Shown: positions 12,601-22,816 of the stretch, one piece after another
Layout: each line of letters starts with the position of its first letter
How positions within the stretch are numbered: position 1 is the stretch's first letter
Source of the DNA: Carex sylvatica
Lineage: Eukaryota > Streptophyta > Magnoliopsida > Poales > Cyperaceae
NCBI GenBank assembly: GCA_964058845.1
Contig: CAXKVR010000138.1
Location: 868,001-932,000 of the forward strand
Length of the DNA stretch: 64,000 bases
Reading direction: 5' to 3'
The notes under the pieces: model-generated
The model's database searches: none
Seen by the model: the letters and a program-made list of their open reading frames with translations, nothing else
Told to the model about the DNA's origin: nothing
Program-made: the position numbers and the translations under genes

Positions 12601-13672
12601 GTAGAATGAGAGAGAGGGGAGGGACCGGAGCCGCGAGCGTGGTATCGTCAGAGCTTGGAGCGTAGAGTCTCTACCCCCATCTCAATCGGAGTGCATCGGT
12701 GAGCAGATCCAATTGTCGTGGAGAGAGATGGGGATTAAGGTAATAGGGTCATTAAGAGTGTATACAAGTAGGACTATAATATTAGAGTAGTTTGGAGGGA
12801 TTAGTGAGAATAAATGAGTAAATTTAAGAATTATGGTCATTTGACTCTTTTTTATCAATAAAATAGTTAGTAGGTAGTTAAAGCCACTAATCTTTAAAAA
12901 AAAAAAAACTTTGTTCAAATTAAAGGCATAATGAAGACAAAACAATGCAGAGGCATTTGAATCCTGGTCTAATTAAAATCAAGGTTAATTGCGTTGGAAC
13001 AAAAAAGGTACCTTGTAGTTCCTAGTAATCCAGGTGCGTTGTGCGTATGGACATATGTATGCTACATACAACCTTCATATCAAACATCACAAAAATAATG
13101 TCAATGGTAAGGTTTACCTGAAGATGAATTGAATTTTTGCGAACTACAGGGTAATAATCTACTGTAAGTTGACCTACCATACAAGTTTTAAATATTCTTT
13201 TTTTTTTATTGACACACAAGTCTACTCAACGCGGAATGATGAAAGAAAACTTGACAAAATTGAAGTTTCTAAACAATTACCTAGTGGTGCCGTCAAAGAG
13301 AGAAGGTGGCGGAGATGTAGCGGTAAGAGAAGGCGGAAGCTCTTCCTGAACAGAACTACACACGACAGAATTATATGAGAAAATTTTCGATTAATTTGCA
13401 AAAGGCTAGACTAAATCCGTTAAGATAAATCGATCAAGATCAATATTTAGTACCTAAAACGGGGGGGGGTGAAGCGATGCATAATTTCCAACTTAAGATC
13501 GCAAGGGAATAATAAACCAAAAAAAAAAACGGGGAGGGGGTGTTGGGGCAACAAATTGACTAAATGCTAAAACAATTGGTTTTCAACACACAATCTAAGA
13601 TAAAATAAGTTTGATCACTAAAATGTTTTGAACGAATTCGAGATGATACCTAGCAGGGGCAACAAGTGCCAT
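9658..13672 (-). CDS. GSTL: Lambda-class glutathione S-transferase (ten exons)
   Basis: Exons on the minus strand, 5' to 3': 13672-13650, 13355-13281, 13072-13012, 11926-11840, 11714-11616, 11530-11422, 10236-10157, 10048-9941, 9838-9758 and 9666-9658 (stop TAA). All junctions are GT-AG and the phases close to give 243 residues, the usual GSTL size. The thioredoxin-fold half carries CPYAQR with the catalytic Cys at residue 40; lambda GSTs use Cys where most plant GSTs use Ser, and act as thiol transferases or deglutathionylate small molecules such as flavonols. The cis-Pro lies in VPSLEH (Pro84), followed by GESLDLIKYID. The helical C-terminal half includes FLGPDFSLVDIAYAPFIER and the family-typical KNYDITKGRPRL. 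The first exon (MALVAPA) is the least certain; it could start a short or cryptic transit peptide. Intron 6 contains a MULE MITE and a hAT fragment. A paralogue number within GSTL1-3 cannot be assigned. Confidence 0.92.
10515..10917. mobile_element. MULE-type foldback MITE in GSTL intron 6, perfect 10-bp TSD
   Basis: The ends are long inverted repeats (left GAGATGAGCTACGGTGAGCT; the right end is its complement with one change), and the repeat continues through most of the 403-bp element. Flanking 10-mers CTATGTATTT are identical (10505-10514 and 10918-10927). A 9-10 bp TSD points to Mutator-like mobilisation. The middle contains TTTACTATTTATTAAG and its complement, shared with copies at 35302 and 57579 and a half copy near 17312. 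Confidence 0.88.
11190..11395. repeat. hAT MITE fragment in GSTL intron 6
   Basis: The right end, read on the minus strand, is TTAGTGTTTTAAAATGCAG, close to the CAGTGTTATAAAATGCG terminus at 8480. The interior has the same CATATGCGG/CATAAGCAT style. The left terminus and a TSD were not found, so the copy is partial or old. Confidence 0.6.
11927..13011 (-). other. Large intron 3 of GSTL with a GC-rich insert of unknown origin
   Basis: This intron is about 1.1 kb. Positions 12440-12720 are much richer in GC than the rest and hold AAACCCTAG, CCCCTCCCCTCCC and GAGAGAGAGG stretches that look like promoter or 5'-leader sequence, not intron. No termini or TSD were found; it may be a decayed transposon end or captured leader sequence. 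Confidence 0.45.
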
Positions 13673-13725
13673 GCGAAATAGTAGGTGTCCGACGAATGGA
13701 GACCTTGGTTTGATCAGCTGAACCA

Positions 13726-13733
13726 ATATATAG
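13726..13733 (-). promoter_or_regulatory. Possible TATA box of GSTL
   Basis: On the minus strand a CTATATATTGG word lies about 55 bases upstream of the proposed ATG at 13672. Position and sequence fit a plant TATA box, but the transcription start is not known. Confidence 0.35.
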
Positions 13734-13739
13734 TATCGC

Positions 13740-14943
13740 TATCAACTAAATAATGATTTCTATTCCCATTTTAATATTGATAATTGATAATGATATCGCT
13801 CTCAGTGTGGAAAACGAAGAGAGAGAGGAGAGAGACGCGACTGAAGAATGGCACCACACAACACTCCGTCCAAAGAAGCGTCATCCGTGACGACAGAAGT
13901 GTCTGGAAGATCGGAGCAGGCCCTTTACCTGGGAAAACTTCTCTTCGGTTTGTTCAAAATGGAGACTTCTGTAATTAATAATAACGCGCGGATCCTACTC
14001 GCTCGTATAACTGGAACCACCATTTGTTTCGAGACTGGACAGAGATTATTTTAGCAGACGGCATTCAAGAAGTTCCCATATTTTTGTGGCATGTAGCTAG
14101 CGAATTTCGTGCAGAGAGTAAGCTTCAAATATCTTCATGTCATCCTGAGACTGAGTACTGACAACTCAAAAGTTCAGAAAAGGTTCGGCGGATCAAAATT
14201 CGTGATTCAAATATAATTTAAAAATAATTTAGAACTTGAGTCTAGATTAAATGAATCAAATACTTGTAATTTAAAATTTATAAATTACACACAATTTAAG
14301 ATATTACGGATTTCACTGAAAAGTATGAGCTGATTGAAACAAATATGTGTAATTATAGTGCCATACATATTTTTACATAAAAGTGCTACAGCTAAAAAAA
14401 CAAAACAAAATAAAAGACACTAGTGGATACAATTAACTTATTTTATAAAAAATAAGAACAAAACTGTAAAAGGAAAACAAAATCGCGTGGCCCAAAATCT
14501 TTGGCCCATTTAGCATTAAAGTATTGAGCTATAGAAGAAGGAAAAGAAACGACACGAAGCTTGCTGGAAAGTGTCTGATATATTGAACAATTTATTTAGT
14601 CCCATCACTCAAAAACAAGAAAAATGAGGTGCAAAAATGCCTATATAAGAAGTTGGGGATTGGAAAAATAAAAAAAACAACTTAACTGGCAGGGTCTGGA
14701 TGAGAAATTGGATTTGGGTTTTGGTTTATATCGGATACCTGATCCAAATTTTAATTTATATTGATTCGAAATTCGAAATATTAATTCGCAAATATTCCGC
14801 AAAACTCGCGAATAATTCATAAAATCAAGAATAATTCGGATTTAGCAAATAATACACAGATTAATTGGTTAACGGTTCAAATTTGATTAATTCGTGAATA
14901 ATTTATGAATTAATCATGAATATGGTTACTATGCTTCATATCA
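13740..14943. other. Gene-free region upstream of GSTL
   Basis: Likely promoter-side sequence of GSTL followed by AT-rich spacer. The plus-strand open frames near 13784-14054 have no recognisable domain and no supporting splice structure. From about 14690 the sequence turns into GAATAATTCGNGAATTAT-type degenerate repeats. Confidence 0.45.
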
Positions 14944-15282
14944 TAGTGACAAGATACCCGTATTATACCCACATTATACCCGTTTAATTTTTTTTGGGGT
15001 AATGCCAAACTGAACGCCGAATTATTCGGTTGACCAAACTTTGATTGAATTAAACCTGAATAATTCCTGAATTTTACAAACTTTTTCCAAATTTTACGAA
15101 TTATTCATGAATTTTTTCTGAATTTTTCCAAGAACAATTATTTTTTTTGTTTTTGCTCCTTTGCAGGACTAAGATTTCTGCTCCAGATAATTCCGAATCA
15201 TTCCCGAATTATATCCAAATTATTTCCAAATCACGAATTTTTGATCTCGCCGAACTGAACCCGAATAATTCATTTGTCACTA
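14944..15282. mobile_element. hAT-like MITE with TAGTGACAA termini
   Basis: The left end reads TAGTGACAAG and the right end TTGTCACTA, an inverted pair. The 14-mer ACTATGCTTCATAT flanks it on both sides (14928-14941 and 15279-15292), overlapping the right terminus by four bases, so at least TGCTTCAT behaves like an 8-bp TSD. Two extra bases (CA) separate the left copy from the terminus. The interior is TTATTCGGG/GAATTATTC-rich. No coding content. Confidence 0.6.
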
Positions 15283-15649
15283 TGCTTCATATTATTGTAT
15301 CAACTCGCTTCACTAACTGATACATAAGTGGAGACAGAGAACAGTATTGTGCTTTTGGTGCCCCGCTGAAAAAAGAATCCGTAAGCAAAAGGAAAACGGA
15401 AATCTAGTCGGCTGGGGGTGGGGCCTGGCCGCCTGGGAATGATAAGAGGGAGTAGCGAGGATGAATTGTATTTGCGAATGTAACCCATAATCGGTCTCTG
15501 TTCATCGGCTAATTAAATTTGAAATTTTTGTGCTGTAATTAAATTTGAAAAGACGATGACAGCACATTAGTGTCTAAATACGATCAGTCACGTTTGATCA
15601 CGTTAAATTATTATTTCTCATAATTTAAATTAGTTTACCGACATTTTTA

Positions 15650-16240
15650 AAAATACCAAAAAAAAAATTATTAAAAATAACTAGGACCCATCCAAAATTT
15701 TTAAAAATGCCCAAACGACCGATTTTCTGGGCGGTCCGAAATTTTTATTCCGAACCGCCTATTTCCCGGGCGGTCCGAGATTTTTTTTATTTTTGATTTT
15801 TTTTTTATTCCGAACCGTCTAATTTATCGGCGGTCCGAGATTTTTTTTTTTAAATCAAATTGCACCTTTGATTAACATAGTAAATCACCTTCAAAAATCA
15901 TGAAAATTGACCGACATGCAATCTTAACATCATAGAACAGGACTGTGAAGTTTCATACAAAATCTCCAAACAGGTCGTGAGATATCGGCTCTCAAAAATT
16001 GTCCGAATTGTTGAATATTTCATTCTGAGCCCAACTTTGCACATCTGGTTAACATAGCAAAATACCTTCAAAAATTGTGAAAATTGACCGACATGCAGTC
16101 TTGACATCGTACAGCAGGACTGTGAAGTTTTATACAAAATCTCCGAACAGGTCATGAGATATCGGTCAATTTTTACGATTTTTGAAAGTGTTTTGCTATA
16201 TTAACCAGATGTACAAAGTTGAGCTCAGAATATTTCATTA
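15650..16240. repeat. Tandem plus inverted repeat cluster
   Basis: First a GGCGGTCCGAGATTTTT / ATTCCGAACCGCC word repeats three times (15730-15845). Then a unit of about 165 bases, containing GAAAATTGACCGACATGCA and GGACTGTGAAGTTT, occurs twice (from about 15860 and 16030). The last stretch (16165-16240) is an inverted copy of 16008-16095, so the end can fold back. A related GGACGGTCCACTTCC stretch occurs near 25550. Family unknown. Confidence 0.65.
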
Positions 16241-17311
16241 TGTATCATAAGCAGATATGCACTAATATTAAAGGTCCTCCTATATCATAAGCAGAAATTA
16301 GATTAACTTTGTTTAAAATTAAATGGTTGAGATTCATTAATACAAAAGATTTCTTTTTTGAGTTAATGTAGAGGATACGCATTCCTGTGCATTGCCCAAC
16401 ACCGTTCCTCCAATTTTTTTATTTTTTTTTAGTATTTTGATGGGTTTAGATGTTTCTATCTCAATCAGAAAGACCACCTTGCCAATGGGTATCTGTTAGA
16501 GCTTTGACACTACCCGCCTAGGACAGCTCGTGCCCGGTTCGTCTTTGCCCTATGCACGGGATATCTGTGCCTGAGTCCGGGTATAAAACGAGTAAACGGG
16601 TACACGGGTAGGAGTATAAAATAGGCAGGGCACAGTTTTTGGAGCAAAAATCCAAGTGTACCCGTGCCCTTCTTGCCCGTGCCCGTACCTGTGTACCCGT
16701 GTCCGTATCCATGTACCCATGCCCGTGCCCGTGATACCATTTTTTTTTTTAAAACAAATTCAAAATTTAAACCAAATTTCCCCAAATTCAATTTTTTTTT
16801 GGATTTTTTGTGACTAGCACATGTGTATATATATGTATATCCAAGAAAACAACCATTTTTATTAATACCCAAAAAAATATATATAATTTTAAAAATACCT
16901 CCGCATTAGCCCATGCGACGCATGCGGCGCATGATGCAGCACATGCGGCGTCATTTGCGGTTGATCTCTGCTGGTAAATCAACAAGTCTGGACTGATACA
17001 ATGACTAAATTGCAAAAGTAATTACACCAGAATGTAGAGCATTCAAAAATACACATAATTGACATAAATTTCAATTTATTTGTATTTTTTCTACAGTTAG
17101 TTATGAATTTTTAAAGTTCAGCTTTCGAAGAAACTTTAAACATCGATAACTCTGGCTAGGAAAGTCGGATTTGCGCGTATGACTACTTTTCGGAAAGGGG
17201 GGGACAAGACGGATCCGAACATCACCCAAGAGAAGACCCTAAGGTATTTGAAGCATCATTATTTCAAAAAAACATCGTTTAGTGCCTCAAAAATGCAGTT
17301 TAAGTTTTCGT

Positions 17312-17462
17312 TCAACGGTAGACGTTGGATCAGCAATTTTCAAAATGACTTAATAAATAGTAAAAAAAATTAGAAAAATATAAAATTTGGTCTCCAAACA
17401 CATTTCAATATAGAGATCACATCTAACAGTTCAGATCGACTTTTTGGATTTTGAAATCGAAA
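17312..17462. repeat. Half copy of the ACTATTTATTAAG-core MITE
   Basis: Contains GACTTAATAAATAGTAAAA, TTTGGTCTCCAAACACAT and CAGTTCAGATCGACTTTTT in the same order as the right halves of the MITEs at 10515 and 35302. The left half is replaced by unrelated sequence, so it is truncated. Confidence 0.7.
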
Positions 17463-17587
17463 AAATGACTTATAAGCATATATCATCATATGTTTATGTG
17501 AGTAGCCAACCTCTATATTATATATACATATACATATACGGTTCAGATCGACTTATAAGCATCTAACGGTTCAGATTGACTTTTAAA

Positions 17588-17757
17588 GTAATTGATTTAA
17601 GTGACATTGTTTTAAAATAATTAGTAATTTTGATTTATATTTAAACTAATTGATTTAAGCAACATTGTTTTAAAATAATTAGTAATTTTGATTTATATTT
17701 AAACTAATTGATTTAAGCAACATTGTTTTAAAATAATTAGTAATTTTGATTTATAAA
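17588..17757. repeat. 60-bp tandem triplicate
   Basis: A unit containing AATTGATTTAAGCAACATTG and AATTAGTAATTTTGATTTAT occurs three times in a row with very few differences, inside the hAT element at 16497. Confidence 0.85.
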
Positions 17758-18087
17758 ATATATCATCAATTTAAAATGAAAGTTTAGAAAATATATTATC
17801 AATTTAAAATGTAAACTAAAAATTTCAAGATATAAATAAATTATGAAACTATATAATTAGAATGAGAATTTGAAAATAAAATAAAATGACTCGTGTAAAG
17901 AAATAAATAAATACATTTGCACATAGTCGAATAAGCATATAAATTTTCGCAAGAATAATTTTATATATAAGTTACAAATTTTATTTATTTAGGAATTATA
18001 AAGATGTGACTTGATAATTTTATGTATATACACTATTTGATATTGAACTATTCAGATTTTAAAAGTCGAATTATAAACACGTAATAA

Positions 18088-18704
18088 TAATCGTACAACA
18101 TCGTAAAAAAAAAACAGAAAAAAATAAAAAATAGAAAAAATAACAGAAAAAAAACCGTACGCCCCCCTACCCGTACCGCCCGGCCCCCCTACCCGGATCG
18201 CCCTGCCCCTCGCGGATACAACGGACACGGGTATAAGACGAAAATGGCACGATTTTAAAAAAAAAACCGTGATGCCCGGCCCGTGGTACCCATCTACCCG
18301 TGATACCCGTGTCCGATCCCTACCTGTGCCCGTGCCCGGGTATGCCCAGCCCGCCCTGCCCCGAGCAATACTATAGTATCTGCTGGCTGCTGCCATTCCG
18401 AATGAATAATTTGCAAATATTCGTACAACACCATAAAAAAAACAGAAAAAAAAAAACCGGATCACCCCCCTACCCGTACCGTCCGGGCCCCCTACCCGGA
18501 CCGCCCTATCCTTCGCATATAAAACGGACATGACACGGTTTTTAAAAAAAAATCCGTGATGCTTGACTCGTGGTACCCATCTACCCTTGATACCCGCGCC
18601 CGATCTCTATCCATGCCCCTGCCCAGATATGCCCGGCCCGCCCTGCCCTGAGCAATACTCTAGTATCTGCTGGCTGCTGCCATTCCGAATGAATAATTTG
18701 CAAA
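18088..18704 (+). repeat. Tandem duplication of the hAT 3' end plus 42 bp of host flank
   Basis: Unit 1 (about 18088-18417) and unit 2 (18418-18704) each run from a TCGTACAACA.. start through the CCCG-rich terminus and continue into the same 42 bases of flank (18376-18417 and 18663-18704), which start GTATCTGCTGGCTGCTGCC. Unit 1 is longer mainly in its A-rich tract. Since the flank is copied with the element end, the duplication happened after insertion and was not a transposition event. Confidence 0.82.
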
Positions 18705-18940
18705 CAAATGAAAATCTGTGAGCACACTAAATATTTGATCTCATTTCACAAGTATTTCACTGGACACCAGCTGAAGCCCAACTATGTATTTTCTCATGAA
18801 ACAAAAGCCCAACTATGAAGAATACAAATTACAATAACATGCTCTTTTCTTCGTGATTCATAGCCCAATTAATAGAGCAAAACCCTCTCCTTTCCTATCG
18901 AATCAATTCCTCCATCCTGCTAGTGCTAACAACTCTTCTC

Positions 18941-20573
18941 ATGGATTCGCAGCAACCCGAAATCCGAGAAGACACTTCTAAAGAAACCCTAGACGCGCCA
19001 CCTCCGACTACTGCCGCAACACCGACTCCTCTCCCTTCAAACCCTAATTCCGCCATGTCTACTGCCCCTCCTTCCTCCGATCCGAGTGTCGTGACCAACG
19101 ACGAGACGAAGAACGAAGAAACAGTCGAGAAAGGAGAGCAGAAAGCGGCGGTTCCGCCCGTCTCCCCCTCGACCGGTTCAGTCACTGACCTGGAGAAGAA
19201 GATGCGCCGAGCTGAGCGGTTTGGAGTGGCGGTTGTGATGTCAGAGGAGGAGAAGCGAAATAACCGTGCTGAAAGGTACGCTCATTCGACAGATTTGTTC
19301 CGTTCAGTGTGAATGAACTCCAGCAGTTTTAGCAATTCTGAAGTTGATATCTTGGTACTTTTGTTTAATCATTGTAATACCTCAGAATTGAATTTGAAAC
19401 GGTTGTAGTTATGAACTTGTGGTTTAAGCAGTTGTACAACGATGAAAATTTGTCATTGCTGAAAGAATCACTTTGGCCAGAATTTTAGAGACATTATTTG
19501 TATAATTAAAAACTATTTCGCATGATCTGATTATATTTTCTGCCTTGTTCTCTGCACTTAACTCCTGAATACTTGTCATTAGGTTTGGTACAGGGATGCA
19601 AACAGTACGTAAAGGAGGCACTGGACAGGTGGAGGAAGAACAGAAGAAAAAGGCACGTGCTGAGAGGTACATGATTCTTTTGTCACGTTAAAGGCCATAT
19701 CGATCAAGTCTGATTTCTCTATGAATTGTTATCAGAATATGGTGACATTGTAATTTATTTTCTTTCTTTTTTAGGTTTGGGCTTAGTACAAATGCAACAG
19801 TTGATGAGGAGGCTAAGAAGAAGGCTCGTATAGAGAGATTTTCACCAGGATTGAAAGTTGATGCATCAGAAGAAGAGAAAAAGAAGGAGGCGAGGGCACT
19901 CAGGTCATTTTTCAACCTTTTATTATACTTGCCTCAAAAACCTTTAGTTACTTGCAGATATTTATGTATTAGTGGTACTAAATTTTCAGGTTTGCTAAGA
20001 ATTCTACTAGTCCATCACAGCCAAGTACCAACGATGGCTCTGATCTTGTAAGTTCATAAGCATTTTGAAATGGTAGCATAAGCATCTCAAAGGATATTTT
20101 AAGATTATTTTGAACTGCAAACTCAGATGTCGGTCTTTCAGTGTTCATAAATAAATATCTTTGTAAATTTATTTGCACCATTTGAATCAAGTCAATCCTT
20201 AAACTTTCCAAAAGAACTAAGCTAGTCCTTTAAACATCTCTCAAATTATCAATTTAGTCCTTCTGATAGTACTTCTAACTTGATTCTATTCTCATAAAGT
20301 TCAAGGACTAAACTTGTTCTTGTTTGAAAGTTCAAAAACCGATTAGGTGCAAATGAAATTTTGGGGACCAGTTTGGTTCTTTGTTCAAAGTTGAAGGACT
20401 GACTTGTTTTAATTTGGGATTTAAATGACTAATTTGATGCAAGTATAGAATTTGTTTTCTATGGGGAACAAAACCTAAAAAAATCATATTTTTCTTATAT
20501 GTTTTCTTATTGTTTTTTTCCTACTTTTTGCTGATAGAACAAGGATGCAGTGAGTGTGGTTGGCACTGCATGA
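18941..20573 (+). CDS. MOS11: MOS11-like mRNA-export protein (CIP29/SARNP relative)
   Basis: Exons 18941-19275, 19583-19666, 19775-19903, 19990-20047 and 20538-20573 (stop TGA) join with GT-AG sites and consistent phase into 213 residues. The N-terminal 80 residues are rich in Pro, Ser, Thr and Glu and look disordered. The rest is a series of charged repeats built on R-A-E-R-F-G: about residues 90-95 and 109-114, then in exons 2-4 as ARAERFG, ARIERFS and ARALRFA, each preceded by EEEKKK-type runs. This repeated RAERFG pattern is characteristic of plant MODIFIER OF SNC1 11, the relative of human CIP29, which works with TREX and UAP56-type helicases in nuclear mRNA export. Most internal introns interrupt the Arg codon before Phe-Gly, so exon borders follow the repeat unit. 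An in-frame GTG lies upstream at 18923; ATG at 18941 is preferred. Confidence 0.88.
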
Positions 20574-22816
20574 TGGAATGGAAAGTTGCTAATTAGCTAG
20601 GTTTGTTAATTTTGTTTATGAATTTGCAAAATCTGTCCTTGTTCGAAATTTTCTGTAATTTAGTTCCTTGTTATTTTTCTCATTTGTTCTTTTTAATTTT
20701 TTCTTGCAGGTTAAATTTTGCTTGCTATAACTATTTTTGGTGCTCATGGTTGCCCTTCTTCCAATTGCTTTGGAGGGAGTCATTTTGATACACAAACCAG
20801 GGGCAGCATAGTTCTTGAATATCATAAATAATCTGTAAAGTTTCATGCAGTGTTTAATTAGTTCGTTGGCATTTTAATATTAAGCAATGCAGTTTAAGGT
20901 TGGTTTAAGTACAAGTGGAGAGAAGAGGTATATTGCTAGAGCAAAGCCACAATAGAACTTGACTGACATGTAAAACTAAAACCAAATTGACTGAAATTTT
21001 TTACAATCCACCCAAACTTGTTTTTTTACTACCATCTTGAACCAGAATTTATGGATAAAAGTATCCACAAGCAGATTAATTTTTTTTTATCAGTGCTCAC
21101 AGCTGAAACTGTTTCAAATGGTTTGATTTTTGTTTATTTTGGGTTTTTATGGTTGTATGGTTGTTTTGAGACATTTTAAGGTCGTCAGTTACATATTTTA
21201 AGGTTTTGAGGTAGTCAAACCAAATGTTTAGTTTATCGGCATAGATTGTAATACTACAGAAATTTCGGTGGATTGAAGGATAAGGTGCAGAATTTTACAC
21301 ATAATAATCTTCTAAGCTCCAAAAAAAAGAGAAAATGTTGTGGTGTTGCTCTGGCTTTCTCTACTCTTGTAAATCATAACTGCTAGTTTATAATCTGCAA
21401 TGACATAAGGATGAAATGGAGATTGCATGAAACTTTAGGGATTGTTTATGTAAATCTAGCTTTTAACTGTTGTCCTTATATTTTTCAGTAGATTGACCTT
21501 GTTCTGATATTTTTGTGGTATACTTTTGTTAATGGTAGTTGTAGTACTTGGTATGTTACTTCGCATATTTTGGTAGCCTTGCTAATAGTATTAAATATCC
21601 TGATTGACATATTTGCACTATAATTGATGATGACGTGGATATTGAAACGGCTTATTTACTCATAGTTCTTTGTCTATTACATTGTTGATATTTGATTATT
21701 TGTCAACCATACCTTATTAGCAGTCCATTAAGTATATTTATATATGAACCTTTTTGACAAACTATATGTACTGTTTGATGCATTTTTTATGTAATTACAA
21801 ATTGGCAAGTCCTCACCCATTCAATATATATTTATATTTAGCATCATTCAATATTCGTTTAAAAAGCGAAAAATCAAGTGTTTTGTAATATAAATACGGG
21901 ATCTTTTAAGTGTGCTTTATTTAAGTGTTCGATGAATTTTTTGGATGGTTCAGGAAGCAGTAGTGAAATTTTAAAATGTGTATGTTGCACATGCAGACAT
22001 GCTGAATGTATATCTTATAATAGTTGAGTGTGTCTATTTGGATAATCAATATGTTTAATAATTCCAGTTAATTGAAATCGACAAGTGTGTATTTTATAAT
22101 ATATATAAGTGTGTATTTGGTTATAGTTGAGTGTATAGTTTGCACAATGAGAGTGTATTTTATGGCGTGCAAATCTGCCTTAAAAGTATTGAGAGTATGG
22201 TTATGGAGTAATCATCTGGACTGTTACGGAATTCTGTAGCTTTTCCACGGATCTTACTAGGATTTCATGTTTTCTTTTACAAAGGTGGTATTGAAGCGAG
22301 CAATGACCATATAATTTTAGACTTTATGCGCGGTTATCATTAAAAGATGCGAAAGGTTTTCATCTACATGATTTTGTGTGACAGCCTTAATCAAAGCAGT
22401 TGAGCACATTTAAATGCTTGAAGATGAAAGAGGAAAAGAAAAACTAATGTCGTGCTTTCGCAACATGCATGTGACGAGAAACATACCTTCTGTTTGCTCT
22501 TGTAAAAAGTTATTTAATTTCATTTTTGCAAGAATTCAATTTAGGTTACATATGTCATTAGCTGTAATTTCCATTTCATAAACTGGTGAAGTTTTCAGAC
22601 TTGAGATTGAAAATTAAAAGAACTGAAGCAAGAAATCAAAACTTTTCTTATTGAAAATAACAGCAACTAAAGAAACATTGATAACACAAACGTAGCCAAG
22701 GAAAAGATAGCCATCAAAACCAAAGGCCAACTTTATGCAGCTATTTTCACACTATATATTTATCAGAAAATTACAATACTAACAACATTCAACCTAATAT
22801 AATAAGGCCTCAAAAT
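20574..22816. other. 3' UTR of the MOS11-like gene and AT-rich spacer between convergent genes
   Basis: The first few hundred bases are probably 3' UTR; TTTTTTCTTGCAG ending at 20709 is a good acceptor and could close a small 3'-UTR intron starting near 20601. From about 20900 on I see no genes, inverted repeats or tandem arrays. Confidence 0.45.

Larger units (their letters stand above)
16497..18662 (+). mobile_element. Deleted hAT-family element, second copy of the family at 36261
   Basis: The ends are TAGAGCTTTG at 16497 and CAATACTCTA at 18662, inverted with about two changes. Flanking 8-mers are GTATCTGT (16489-16496) and GTATCTGC (18663-18670), 7 of 8 matching. Both ends are packed with CCCGTGCCCGTACCCG-type words. 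Positions about 17780-18350 align base by base with about 38620-39115, including TATATAATTAGAATGAGAAT and CACTATTTGATATTGAACTA, so both belong to one family. No transposase relic remains; the interior has a half MITE, a 60-bp triplicate and a duplicated 3' end. Confidence 0.8.

Noticed and set aside
13784..14054. Plus-strand frames upstream of the GST gene (MAPHNTPSKEASSVTTEVSG)
   Set aside because: Possible first exon of another gene, but no downstream exons or domain were found; more likely promoter-side sequence.
18052..18533. Gly/Arg-rich frames on both strands near 18.1-18.5 kb
   Set aside because: They come from the CCCGTACCC-type repeats of the hAT ends; the same texture at 36.2 and 39.0 kb also gives open frames.
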